Program-made: the position numbers and the translations under genes
Shown here: positions 25,163 to 32,660 of the stretch, piece by piece
How the letters are laid out: the number at the start of each line of letters is the position of its first letter
Numbering within the stretch: the stretch's first letter is position 1
Assembly: GCA_017410065.1 (NCBI GenBank)
Contig: JAFQRL010000006.1
Coordinates: 1-38,142 of the forward strand
Source of the DNA: Clostridia bacterium
GTDB lineage: Bacteria; Bacillota; Clostridia; Oscillospirales; CAG-272
Direction: 5' to 3'
Length of the DNA: 38,142 bases
Notes under the pieces: generated by a model
The model's input: only the letters and a program-made list of their open reading frames with translations
Databases searched by the model: none
What the model was told of the DNA's origin: nothing

Positions 25163-26653
25163 TCATTCCTTAAGGCGCGCGACGGCAACACCCGCGTAGC
25201 TCTGAAGGAAGTCCTCGGCGGTCTTTTTCATAAATACTGTGGCTTCGCCGTCTCTGAAGGCGAGCACGATTATGGCGTTTCCAAAGTATTTATCGATTAT
25301 CTGCACCTTGATTATAAGCTTGCCGTCCTCCTTCCAAGCCGCGGAGGTAGCCGAGCGGTAAAGATGACCGTTTGCCGTCCTTAAGCCGCCTTGCATATCC
25401 GAATATCCAAGCTCGGGGAAGTAGCCGAAATCGTTTTCGTTGATGCGGAAGGGAAGCTCCTTTTTGCCCTGCGCGTTTTCGTAGCGGAGAGTGCCGCGGC
25501 TGCCGTCCTCGGAGAAATCAAGGGAGAAATGCTTCCAGCCCATCGGGTTTTCATAACATTCATACACCTTGCCCGAGAGATGGGGGCGCATAGGAGAATC
25601 CTCCTTGCCCGATATTGCGTAGAGCTTAAGGGACTTGCCGTATTCGCAAAGAGACTTATATGCCGCAGGGTCGGCGGGAAGGGCGGTATCCTTGATGTTT
25701 TCAGCGATAAGATCGAAGAAGTAGCCGAGGATAACGTCGTTTGCCTGGTCGTAGCCCTGGGTGTCTGCGTTGCAGGCGATAATAAGATCGAGAGAGGGGA
25801 TGCAAATTGCGTATTGTGAGCCCATACCGTAGAAGGCGAAGCCATCCATCTCGGTGTGCCAGATCTGATAGCCGTAGCCGTTCATAAATACGGGGAAGCC
25901 GTATTCGGTGTTGTCCACCGCCGCACTCGTGGCAAGGCGGAGATATTTTTCGTTAAGCAGCCTCTTGCCACCCCATTTGCCCAAGTTCATAACGAATCTT
26001 GCAAAGGAGACGGTGTCTCTCGGGGTGCATATCATTGCCGAATCGCCCCAGGCGTCTCCGTTTCTCGTTTTGAGCATAAAGGCTGTTTTGAAGGTGCCGA
26101 GATGCTTGAAGATCCTTTCGTTAAGAAAATCAAAAAGATTCATCCCGGAAAGCTTCTCGCAAAGGTTTGCAAGCACCTGGGAGCCTGCGCTGTCGTAGTC
26201 CCATATAGTTCCCGCAGGGCGAAGAAGTTTATTTCTGTTGTGGTTAAAGTAAAGCTCGGTGCGGTCGGGGTAGTTGGTATCAAACCACTTGGCACATTCG
26301 CCAACCGTCGTCATAGTGAGCATCTGGCGGATGGTTTGCTTTGCAAGATGGGGCTCAAGCTCGCCTGTGTGTATCTTCTCGGGAAAATACTTGCTTATGG
26401 GGTCGTCAAGAGAGAGCTTTCCGTCCTCCTCAAGCAGACCGATGGCAACGGCGGTGTAGCTTTTCGTTTGCGAATAGGCTCTGTGGGTCCTGTTTTTATG
26501 GAAGGGCGACCAATAATACTCCGCAAAGAGCTTATCTCCCTTCATCATAAGCAGGCTGTGCATCGGCAGAGCGCGCTGATTAAGCTTTCTTAAAAGCTTT
26601 TCAACAAGGGCGGAGGATATACCCGCCGCCTCGGGTGTGATCTTTTCAAACAT
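25163..26653 (-). CDS. Beta-lactamase-family serine hydrolase 3 (tandem paralogue)
   Basis: A 496-residue paralogue of the next gene, colinear over the full length (same S61-Q-T-K64, the same YDSAGSQVL block, and the same C-terminal beta-rich domain starting VYECYENPMGWKHF). The pair arose by tandem duplication and then diverged. No signal peptide. GGAGA lies about 6 nt before ATG 26653. It is first in the operon and carries a ~160-nt leader with strong secondary structure (26701-26815), suggesting post-transcriptional control or message protection. A third, more distant relative is at 19820. Confidence 0.85.
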   Translation of the reverse strand: MFEKITPEAAGISSALVEKLLRKLNQRALPMHSLLMMKGDKLFAEYYWSPFHKNRTHRAYSQTKSYTAVAIGLLEEDGKLSLDDPISKYFPEKIHTGELEPHLAKQTIRQMLTMTTVGECAKWFDTNYPDRTELYFNHNRNKLLRPAGTIWDYDSAGSQVLANLCEKLSGMNLFDFLNERIFKHLGTFKTAFMLKTRNGDAWGDSAMICTPRDTVSFARFVMNLGKWGGKRLLNEKYLRLATSAAVDNTEYGFPVFMNGYGYQIWHTEMDGFAFYGMGSQYAICIPSLDLIIACNADTQGYDQANDVILGYFFDLIAENIKDTALPADPAAYKSLCEYGKSLKLYAISGKEDSPMRPHLSGKVYECYENPMGWKHFSLDFSEDGSRGTLRYENAQGKKELPFRINENDFGYFPELGYSDMQGGLRTANGHLYRSATSAAWKEDGKLIIKVQIIDKYFGNAIIVLAFRDGEATVFMKKTAEDFLQSYAGVAVARLKE

Positions 26654-26700
26654 AGATATTCTCCATAGGATTTAGTTAAAAGCAACATCACATAAATTAT

Positions 26701-26815
26701 GCTCCCAGCGAGCTACGCCTCTTATGAGGCGGTGCTACGCACTTCGTTTTGCTTTGCAAAACACTCGCGGAGCAATCGTCTGTCGGCTTCCTTGCAAGCG
26801 AGCTTGCAGAGAAGC
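26701..26815 (-). promoter_or_regulatory. Highly structured leader: 5' hairpin plus cloverleaf-like element
   Basis: Read on the minus strand, transcription from 26823-26851 should begin near 26816, exactly at a hairpin (GCTTC 26815-26811, inner GCAAG/CTTGC with a CTCG loop, closing GAAGC at 26790-26786). Then 26773-26701 folds as a four-way junction. The closing stem GCTCC-GCGAG pairs with CTCGC-(TG)-GGAGC; inside are three arms: GTTTTGC/GCAAAAC (3-nt loop), GTGC/GCAC (3-nt loop) and GCCTC/GAGGC (4-nt loop). All stems are perfect except one 2-nt bulge. The plus strand folds equally well, so a DNA cruciform or a mobile repeat is also possible. It matches no riboswitch I know. Confidence 0.72.
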
Positions 26816-26822
26816 TAAATAA

Positions 26823-26851
26823 ATTATACTATCGCGAGAGAAAAAAGTCAA
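26823..26851 (-). promoter_or_regulatory. Promoter of the tandem serine hydrolase operon
   Basis: Minus strand TTGACT (26851-26846), 17-nt spacer, perfect TATAAT (26828-26823). The rest of the 328-nt gap (26852-26981) holds only the downstream end of the methyltransferase gene's 3' region and an imperfect hairpin with GCAGACG (26900-26906) and CGTCTGC (26929-26935), possibly the methyltransferase terminator. Confidence 0.82.
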
Positions 26852-26899
26852 GCCGAATACAAAATATATTTTAATCGATTTTTCCGCACACGAAAAAAG

Positions 26900-26940
26900 G
26901 CAGACGCACAAAATTTTACTACCTTGCACGTCTGCTCTTT
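26900..26940 (-). terminator. Possible terminator after the methyltransferase gene
   Basis: GGCAGACG (from 26899) pairs with CGTCTGC (26929-26935) around a loop of about 22 nt. On the minus strand the 3' arm is followed by CTTTTTTCG, a usable U tract, 45-80 nt past the stop at 26982. Confidence 0.6.
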
Positions 26941-26981
26941 CGGTATTATATTTTTGCTGATAAAATAAATCCACATCGAAA

Positions 26982-28496
26982 TTACTTTTCGATAATATGG
27001 AGAGTGGGATTAACTATGGAATCGCAAGCGGCAACAGAGGTCTGCCTCATTGCCATCAGGCGCATACCTATATTTTCGATGATATTTCTCGGAGGAAGGG
27101 GGAGGGTGCGCATTTCCTTGGAGTTGATCTGCTTTGACTTGGAAACGATGGAGATATATCTATCGTAGATAGTGGAATTGAGAAGGGCGAAAAGACCGAA
27201 TGCCAAGCGAGGGCAGATCTCGGAGTTTTTATCCTTCGTGTCTATAAAGTTGATCTTATTATGGGTGCTGATATAGCGGTATGCGGGGAGCTGCGCCGCC
27301 ATATAGATCGCGGAGTTTACAAAGCGGTCGTCGCTCTTTGCGGGAACTCGCTTGATGATGATCATATTCTTATTCTTTTGAATAAGGCTGGGATTTACAG
27401 GGGCGAGATACTGCCTTTTCACAGGGCGGGGGAAGGCGATCTGACCGCCAACCATCGCGGAGGGACGAAGGAGAGGGACGGAGCCCTTGATCGGCTCGGT
27501 GAAGAGAAGACCCTCACACTTTGAATCTATAATAAGACCTGTGGACATCTTAAGCCCGAGGCCCGAAAGGGTTTCGGGAAATTCCGAAATATACTTAACT
27601 ATCTTCGTGTCCTCAACGCTCTTGGGGAGAGTGAGGGAGCCGTCCTCCTTATCAACGACAAAGTTATAGTCGAGGGGAGGAAGGGTGGTGAGCTCCTTGC
27701 CCGATTCGGTGGTCGTGGTGATGCTGACCGTGGCGGGGCGAGGGCAATTGCCGTATGCGAGCACAAGGTTTTTCTTAAGAGGAGTTGCGCGCTTTTCGTT
27801 CTTGCGCTTGCCAACGAACAGATGGATAGCCTCAAGAGAAAGTCGCTCGGCAAGCTCGCGACGGAAGGGGGCAAGAGCCGAGGCACTTGCAAAGACCGTG
27901 GGAAGAACTATAACGAGCTGACCGCCCTCCTCAAGATGCTTTGATGCAAGGCGAGCGAAAAGAAACGCCGCGGAGATCTTCAGCTGGGTGACACCGCCTA
28001 CCGCCTGCGCCTCGGGAGAGGACTTATCAAGCAGATCCTGAGGTGGATTTGCAATAATAATATCAAACTTATCCTCAACGTGCTCGCCGAAGAAGGAGAC
28101 GGTGTAGTGATTTGCCGATTCAACGAGATAATTCTCCTCAAACACGGTGATAAAGATCTTAACGTTATAATCGTGGCGAGCCTTTTTTCTGATGCGCTCA
28201 AGGTTATCCTTAAGCATAGGGAGGAAGGTCTCGTCGTTTTCATAGCAGGTTATGAATATCTGCTTGCAGGCAGAATATTTTTTGCAGATCTCCTCAATCG
28301 CGGCAGCGGCAAGGATACCCGTTCCCGCACCGGGGACGAGCACTGTGTATACGGTTTTTTCGCTATCCAGCCTGAGCATAGATGCCATAAGGCGCGCGTT
28401 CTCCTTCTTGGAGAAAAGCCTTCCGAGCCTGATGTTTTCGCTCTTGGAATGCTCCCTTATAAGCTTTGCTGTGTTTCTGACCGCTAAATTCAGCAT
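26982..28496 (-). CDS. Solitary N6-adenine DNA methyltransferase (Eco57I/TaqI-like)
   Basis: A 504-residue SAM-dependent methyltransferase. Motif I is P55-G-A-G-T-G60 and motif IV is N150-P-P-Q153, where the usual aromatic (NPPY/F) is replaced by Gln. Residues ~1-300 form the catalytic domain; ~310-480 look like a target-recognition domain, ending in an INSKEMRTLPLPP stretch typical of Eco57I/BsuBI-like enzymes. No restriction endonuclease gene is adjacent, so it is either an orphan methylase or the remnant of an R-M system. GGGAG precedes ATG 28496, and a promoter lies at 28542-28570, back-to-back with that of the divergent metallophosphoesterase gene. The recognition site is unknown. Confidence 0.85.
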   Translation of the reverse strand: MLNLAVRNTAKLIREHSKSENIRLGRLFSKKENARLMASMLRLDSEKTVYTVLVPGAGTGILAAAAIEEICKKYSACKQIFITCYENDETFLPMLKDNLERIRKKARHDYNVKIFITVFEENYLVESANHYTVSFFGEHVEDKFDIIIANPPQDLLDKSSPEAQAVGGVTQLKISAAFLFARLASKHLEEGGQLVIVLPTVFASASALAPFRRELAERLSLEAIHLFVGKRKNEKRATPLKKNLVLAYGNCPRPATVSITTTTESGKELTTLPPLDYNFVVDKEDGSLTLPKSVEDTKIVKYISEFPETLSGLGLKMSTGLIIDSKCEGLLFTEPIKGSVPLLRPSAMVGGQIAFPRPVKRQYLAPVNPSLIQKNKNMIIIKRVPAKSDDRFVNSAIYMAAQLPAYRYISTHNKINFIDTKDKNSEICPRLAFGLFALLNSTIYDRYISIVSKSKQINSKEMRTLPLPPRNIIENIGMRLMAMRQTSVAACDSIVNPTLHIIEK

Positions 28497-28541
28497 AATA
28501 ACACTCCCGAAAAAAATTTCTGCCTTGATTTATACACCTAT

Positions 28542-28570
28542 ATTGTATCATAAATTTTATATTATTGCAA
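28542..28570 (-). promoter_or_regulatory. Promoter of the methyltransferase gene
   Basis: Minus strand TTGCAA (28570-28565), 17-nt spacer, TACAAT (28547-28542). It is 28 nt away from the divergent promoter's -35, so the two may compete. Confidence 0.6.
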
Positions 28571-28598
28571 TAGATTTTTAGTTTTTTTGTCAAAAATA

Positions 28599-28627
28599 TT
28601 GAAAAATTTACAAAGAGATGGTATAAT
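28599..28627 (+). promoter_or_regulatory. Promoter of the SbcD-like gene
   Basis: TTGAAA (28599-28604), 17-nt spacer, TATAAT (28622-28627). The leader to ATG 28769 is about 135 nt, GC-rich and probably folded (e.g. GAGAG near 28645 with CTCTC near 28716); no known RNA family recognised. Confidence 0.75.
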
Positions 28628-28768
28628 GTATTTGTGAGAAAAACGAGAGGCACCAAAGCCCTTTGAGAAAACGGGACAAACGCGGCTCTGCGAGGTGTAT
28701 TTGCGGCGGCAGGAGTCTCTCTCATCCAATAATTTCTTGCCGTCCTCGGGCGGCGGAACGGAGTTGAA

Positions 28769-29920
28769 ATGAGCGATAAAAGTCAGGCACAAATATTGAA
28801 ATTCCTTCATTGCGGAGATATCCATCTGGACACCCCCTTTGCAGGCCTTCCCCCCGAAAAGAGCGAGGAGCGCCGTCGCGGGTTGAGAGCCTCCTTTATG
28901 AAGATGATGGAATATATCCGCGGCACGGGCATAAATTACGTGCTCATCAGCGGCGATCTTTTTGAGGCGGAGCTTGCCACAAACAGCACAGCCGAGCTTC
29001 TCGTCAGAGAATTCCGCAACTGCCCCGAGACCGAGTTTATCATAGCTCCCGGCAGAGCGGATCACGTTCACGGCAACGCCATCTACGAATCAAAGAGGCT
29101 TCCCGAGAATTGCCACGTCTTTACCTCGGAGACTATGGAGAGATTTGATTTCGACGATCACAACGTCCGTATTTACGGCTGGGGCTTCACCGAGCCCACT
29201 CTCAACGCAAATCCTCTTATCGATCAGCAGGTAGACGATATCTCAAAGATCAATATCGTGATCGGCTATGCCGATATAGACGGTGCCCTTGATTCGGACA
29301 CCTGCCCCATAGCAACCGCAGATCTTAAGAGATTCGGCGCAGATTACTACGCATTCGGCTCTCGCCACGAGGGCGGTGACTTCGTGAGCCTTGAGGATTC
29401 TATGTACGGCTATTCGGGCGCGCTTGAGTCTATCGGGTTCGACGACCCCGGCATCGGCGGCGCAAAGCTCGTGGTGGTGAAGTATAACGGCGGCGAGCTT
29501 TCCATAGACGCGAAGAATATGAGCTTCGGTCACATCGTCTTTAAGAGCGAGAAGGTGGATATCACGGGCGTTGGCACAAGCAACGAAATAATCAACCGAG
29601 TCAGCAGACTTGTGAGCGATAAGAAGTACGGCTCGGAAACGGCTCTCAGGGTTGAGCTTGTGGGAGATATCGATCCTCGCTTCGTCGTTCCCAAAAATCT
29701 CGGCAGCGATGCCTTCGGTCTTTATTCCTTTGAGCTTCTTGATAAAACGATGCCTCTCTTTGGCACCGATTACCTGAAAAGGGATATGTCGGTCAAGGGC
29801 GAGATCTTCCGCCAGCTCCTTCCTTTGCTTAAGAGCGAGAAGGAGGAGGAGCGCCTCGTTGCGGCGATCGCCTTCCGCGAGGGTCTTGCGGCTCTTGAAA
29901 ACAGGGATATAGATGCATAA
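28769..29920 (+). CDS. SbcD/YhaO-like metallophosphoesterase with degenerate active site
   Basis: A 383-residue protein aligned by motif order to the nuclease subunit of SbcCD/YhaO-type DNA repair complexes. Block I, G16-D-I-H19-L-D21, and block II, G62-D63-L-F, are kept. The block that should read GNHD is G95-R-A-D98, losing the metal-binding Asn and the catalytic His. The later LHG block reads I165-G-Y-A168, and GHIH reads G197-S-R-H200. Thus several metal ligands are gone, and it is likely inactive or altered. The C-terminal ~150 residues (mixed alpha/beta) match the usual cap region. No SbcC/YhaN ATPase gene follows; a terminator comes at 29976. It is divergent from the methyltransferase. 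Confidence 0.8.
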   Translation: MSDKSQAQILKFLHCGDIHLDTPFAGLPPEKSEERRRGLRASFMKMMEYIRGTGINYVLISGDLFEAELATNSTAELLVREFRNCPETEFIIAPGRADHVHGNAIYESKRLPENCHVFTSETMERFDFDDHNVRIYGWGFTEPTLNANPLIDQQVDDISKINIVIGYADIDGALDSDTCPIATADLKRFGADYYAFGSRHEGGDFVSLEDSMYGYSGALESIGFDDPGIGGAKLVVVKYNGGELSIDAKNMSFGHIVFKSEKVDITGVGTSNEIINRVSRLVSDKKYGSETALRVELVGDIDPRFVVPKNLGSDAFGLYSFELLDKTMPLFGTDYLKRDMSVKGEIFRQLLPLLKSEKEEERLVAAIAFREGLAALENRDIDA

Positions 29921-29975
29921 GTCCTTTGACGGCGAGGCAGTGTTCTCTGGGGACCTGAAAAACGAAAAAACAAAA

Positions 29976-30013
29976 CGCGGATATTGCAGAGGTGCAATAT
30001 CCGCGCCGCTTTT
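29976..30013 (+). terminator. Terminator after the SbcD-like gene
   Basis: A perfect 12-bp stem CGCGGATATTGC (29976-29987) and its complement (29994-30005), 6-nt loop, followed by CCGCTTTT. Confidence 0.7.
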
Positions 30014-30134
30014 ATGTGCGCCATTTATCGAAGCCTCGGGGCTTTCTTAAGGCACTTTAGCCGATGCTTGCTATCTCGGCGTTTTTTCGGGCGCTTTATT
30101 ATCCAAGGGCTTCGTTTATCAAGCTGCCCGAGCC

Positions 30135-30659
30135 TTACTTTTCGGGAACTATAAGACCGTAGGAGCCCTCCTTGCGCTTATAAACAACGCAGGTCTCGCC
30201 GCTTTCCGAATCGGTGAAGGCATAGAAGGCGTGGCCGATAAGGTTCATCTGGAGGATAGCCTCCTCGGGGGTCATCGGCTTGAAGGGGAAGGTCTTGACT
30301 CTTATTTCGATATCGTCCTCCTCAACGTATTCGTCGTCGTCTCCCTCCTCAATAACGAAGGCACCTCGGCGCATAACCTTTTCAAGCTTCGTCTTGTTTT
30401 TACGTATCTGCCTCTCAAGACCCTCTGCCGCTCTGTCGAGAGCCGTGAGGAAGGTCTCGCACTCCTCCTCGGAGCGGAAGGTCGTTCCCTCGTAATTTAC
30501 GGTGATCTCGATGATCTTATCTCCTTTTCTTACCTTGCAGGTAACGAACGCCTCCGCGTTCTCGCCGAAGAACTTGTCAAACTTCCGAAGCTTCTTTTCA
30601 ATAGCTTGCTTCAAGCTCTCGCGCACAGACATCTGCTTGCCGTAAATCGTGATCTTCAT
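30135..30659 (-). CDS. hpf: Ribosome hibernation promoting factor, long form
   Basis: A 174-residue long-form HPF that dimerises 70S ribosomes to 100S particles in stationary phase or stress. The N-terminal S30AE domain (residues ~1-95) begins MKITIYGKQ and contains the KKLRKFDKFF helix; an acidic linker (EEGDDDEYVEEDD) leads to the C-terminal dimerisation domain (~115-174) with VKTFPFKPMTPEEAI and a final YGLIVPEK. ATG 30659 is chosen because it gives the canonical N terminus; an upstream in-frame GTG at 30677 follows GAAAGGAT and is the alternative. The gene is monocistronic with a probable extended -10 promoter at 30729. Confidence 0.95.
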   Translation of the reverse strand: MKITIYGKQMSVRESLKQAIEKKLRKFDKFFGENAEAFVTCKVRKGDKIIEITVNYEGTTFRSEEECETFLTALDRAAEGLERQIRKNKTKLEKVMRRGAFVIEEGDDDEYVEEDDIEIRVKTFPFKPMTPEEAILQMNLIGHAFYAFTDSESGETCVVYKRKEGSYGLIVPEK

Positions 30660-30677
30660 GTGAATACCGTCTCTCAC

Positions 30678-30847
30678 CGTGAGAGAAATCCTTTCTTGCT
30701 TTTTGGGGAGCTTTCACTCTCCATTTATAGTATAACATATTCCTTGTTAAAAATAAACAGTTTTCAGAAAAAATATTCAAAAAAATTGATGATTTTTCAT
30801 AAAACGGTAAAACTTTTGAGCTTATAGATAAATTTAGCGGAAAACGG
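30678..30847. other. Divergent region between hpf and the cyclophilin gene
   Basis: Part of the 351-nt gap at 30660-31010. It holds the hpf leader and its probable promoter on the minus strand. 30770-30847 is AT-rich with nothing recognised. Confidence 0.4.
30729..30737 (-). promoter_or_regulatory. Probable extended -10 promoter of hpf
   Basis: Minus strand TGTTATACT: a TATACT -10 preceded by the TGn extension. No convincing -35 at 17 nt, so activation by a stress or stationary-phase factor is possible. Confidence 0.45.
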
Positions 30848-30876
30848 TTGACAGAGGGCTCGCTTTATGGTAAAAT
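30848..30876 (+). promoter_or_regulatory. Promoter of the cyclophilin gene
   Basis: TTGACA (30848-30853), 17-nt spacer, TAAAAT (30871-30876). Confidence 0.8.
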
Positions 30877-30907
30877 AATAGTTGGGGTGCGACATTTCGC
30901 TCCCTTT

Positions 30908-30975
30908 TTGATAGCTCCGGACGTGTGCTCGGCGGAGCAGGGCGCCGCCGTTTAATACTTAATTTAAGCTATCAA
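30908..30975 (+). promoter_or_regulatory. Folded leader of the cyclophilin gene
   Basis: TTGATAGCT (30908-30916) and AGCTATCAA (30967-30975) form a perfect 9-bp stem enclosing a GC-rich hairpin (GGCGG near 30931 with CCGCC near 30945). It lies inside the ~130-nt leader, ending 35 nt before the ATG. No known riboswitch recognised. Confidence 0.5.
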
Positions 30976-31010
30976 TATAATTTTCATTGGCTTTGCGAAA
31001 GGATCCTATA

Positions 31011-31784
31011 ATGGGAAAAACGAAAAAGAATTCAAATTATCAGACTCCGAAAAAGGAAGCGGCAAGGCTTCTTCTTGAAGCGGAGGAAAAGCGCACTAAA
31101 AGAAAAAAGATCATACTTGCGATCGGTATTCCCGTGGTTGCAATTGCGCTTATCGTCACCATTATTTTAAGCATCGTTCTCGGCTGGTTCAAGCCGAAGG
31201 AAAATGAGGTGACTTATATTGCCACCATTATTTTCGGGGAATACGAGGGCGTTGAGGACGAGGACGGCAAGCCTATAAACGCGGTGGTTGAGATCGAGCT
31301 TTACGGCAACGCGGCACCCATCACCGTGGCAAACTTCGTTAAGCTTTGCAACGAGAAGTATTACGACGGAACCTATTTCCATAGATACGTGAAAAACTTC
31401 GTGCTCCAGGGCGGTGACGGCGACGGCACCGTGGACGGTAATACAAACGGTGTGGACGCGATCAAGGGCGAGTTCTCCGCAAACGGCGTTGAGAATAATA
31501 TCAAGCACGAGCGCGGCACCATCTCTATGGCTCGCACACCCTACGATATGAACTCCGCAAGCTCCCAGTTCTTCATCGTGCTGGAAACGAGTGAAAGCAA
31601 CACCAAGTCGCTTGACGGTAATTACGCGGCGTTCGGCAAGGTGAGAAGCGGTATGAAGTATATCGATATGATGTGCGCAAATTGCCCCGTCTCCGACCTT
31701 ATTCCCGACTATCAGGCACCGAGGATCCTCTCCCTCTTCGTTGAAACTCCCGAGGAGTACGCAAAGAGAACGGCAGACGTCTGA
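31011..31784 (+). CDS. Membrane-anchored cyclophilin-type peptidyl-prolyl isomerase
   Basis: A 257-residue protein: a basic Lys-rich cytoplasmic N terminus (1-33), one membrane helix (34-58), then an extracytoplasmic cyclophilin domain (~70-245). Signature pieces are TVANFVKLC, the FHR of YFHRYVKNFVLQGGDGDG (catalytic Arg), SASSQFFIVL and LDGNYAAFGKV. It should speed proline isomerisation of exported proteins as they fold. ATG 31011 follows AAAGGA (30998-31003); the in-frame TTG at 30987 is rejected for lack of a ribosome site. It has its own promoter, a folded leader and a strong terminator, so it is monocistronic. Confidence 0.92.
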   Translation: MGKTKKNSNYQTPKKEAARLLLEAEEKRTKRKKIILAIGIPVVAIALIVTIILSIVLGWFKPKENEVTYIATIIFGEYEGVEDEDGKPINAVVEIELYGNAAPITVANFVKLCNEKYYDGTYFHRYVKNFVLQGGDGDGTVDGNTNGVDAIKGEFSANGVENNIKHERGTISMARTPYDMNSASSQFFIVLETSESNTKSLDGNYAAFGKVRSGMKYIDMMCANCPVSDLIPDYQAPRILSLFVETPEEYAKRTADV

Positions 31785-31835
31785 TGCTCCGCAAAGGATA
31801 GCCTTTTGAGGATAATTTAAAGATTTAAAAAGATA

Positions 31836-31902
31836 AAAAGAGCGTTTTGATTTAACCTAGAGTCCTTTGGGACAGCTCGGTAAATCGAAACGCTCTTTTG
31901 TT
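31836..31902. terminator. Long bidirectional terminator
   Basis: AAAAGAGCGTTTTGATTTA (31836-31854) pairs with the arm at 31881-31899 apart from one G-T pair; an inner GTCC/GGAC stem continues the fold. T-rich tails on both sides let it end the cyclophilin gene and the leftward TVP38-like gene. Confidence 0.9.
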
Positions 31903-31912
31903 TTTCGTTTAT

Positions 31913-32656
31913 TTATTGGGTGCTGTCGGCATCGCTTGTGACTCCGCTCTGCTTTTTCGGGAAAAGCCTTTCGATAAAGGCGCAGATCTGCTTATTGAAA
32001 ATAAGCCCCGGGATAGCGATGGCGACCGACACGGAGAAGACTATAATTGCCGAGAGATAGTTTTCCTCTATCACCGCCGAGCCAACGAAGGTGGAGGAGA
32101 TGACGGTGGGAATTCTCGCAACGGTGGACATTATCAGGAAATGATGCATTTTCACCTTGGTGAGCGGGACGGGGTAGATGAGCACGTCCTTTGGAATTCC
32201 CGGGATAATAAAGATAAAGAACATTATTATCAGCGAACGGCGAGGGTCGTTTAAGAATTTAAGACGCTCAAAATCTCTCTCGTTTACGTTCTGATGAACG
32301 AACGCCTTGCCGAAATAACGAACGAAGCCGAAAATTATGACCGTGCCGAGATTGAGTCCGATAAGGCAGATAAGAAGCCCGAGCCAGGGGCCGAACATAA
32401 CTCCCGCCGCAAGCTCAACGAACTCCCCTGGGATAAAGGCGACAGTTACCTGAAGGGCTTGGATGAGAATGAGTATAAGCGCGCCGAAGATGCCTGTGCC
32501 CCTGATGCTTTCAACGAAATCCTCAAGCCCCTCCTCGGTGCCGAGCACCTTGAAGGTGTCCCAATATCTCACGGTGAAGAAGGCGGCAACTCCGATTATT
32601 ATGACAAGAGCCGTTATATTGAGGATAAGCTGCGGAGATATTTTTTTATTTTTCAT
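31913..32656 (-). CDS. TVP38/TMEM64 (DedA-superfamily) membrane protein
   Basis: A 247-residue integral membrane protein with about six hydrophobic segments. The SNARE-associated/TVP38 core is clear: FIPGEFVELAAGVMFGPWLG (residues ~88-107), then GLNLGTVIIFGFVRYFG, and a late FIIPGIPKDVLIYPV loop. The superfamily is linked to lipid scrambling, undecaprenyl-phosphate recycling or proton-dependent transport; the role of this member is not certain. ATG 32656 is used, 4 nt after the nitroreductase stop (TGA at 32663-32661), so translation is probably coupled; a longer in-frame start at 32758 would overlap the nitroreductase gene and is rejected. Confidence 0.88.
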   Translation of the reverse strand: MKNKKISPQLILNITALVIIIGVAAFFTVRYWDTFKVLGTEEGLEDFVESIRGTGIFGALILILIQALQVTVAFIPGEFVELAAGVMFGPWLGLLICLIGLNLGTVIIFGFVRYFGKAFVHQNVNERDFERLKFLNDPRRSLIIMFFIFIIPGIPKDVLIYPVPLTKVKMHHFLIMSTVARIPTVISSTFVGSAVIEENYLSAIIVFSVSVAIAIPGLIFNKQICAFIERLFPKKQSGVTSDADSTQ

Positions 32657-32660
32657 ATCG

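Noticed and set aside
19820..26653. Beta-lactam resistance genes
   Set aside because: The fold is shared with many esterases and peptidases, and none of the three has a signal peptide, so resistance is not supported.
26701..26773. tRNA gene, because of the 73-nt cloverleaf outline
   Set aside because: Loops are 3-4 nt, there is no anticodon loop, no TTC or GG signature bases, and the stem lengths do not match.
26982..29920. Anti-phage defence island
   Set aside because: Methyltransferase and SbcD-like genes are divergent with separate promoters, and no endonuclease, ATPase or other defence gene adjoins; the evidence is too thin.
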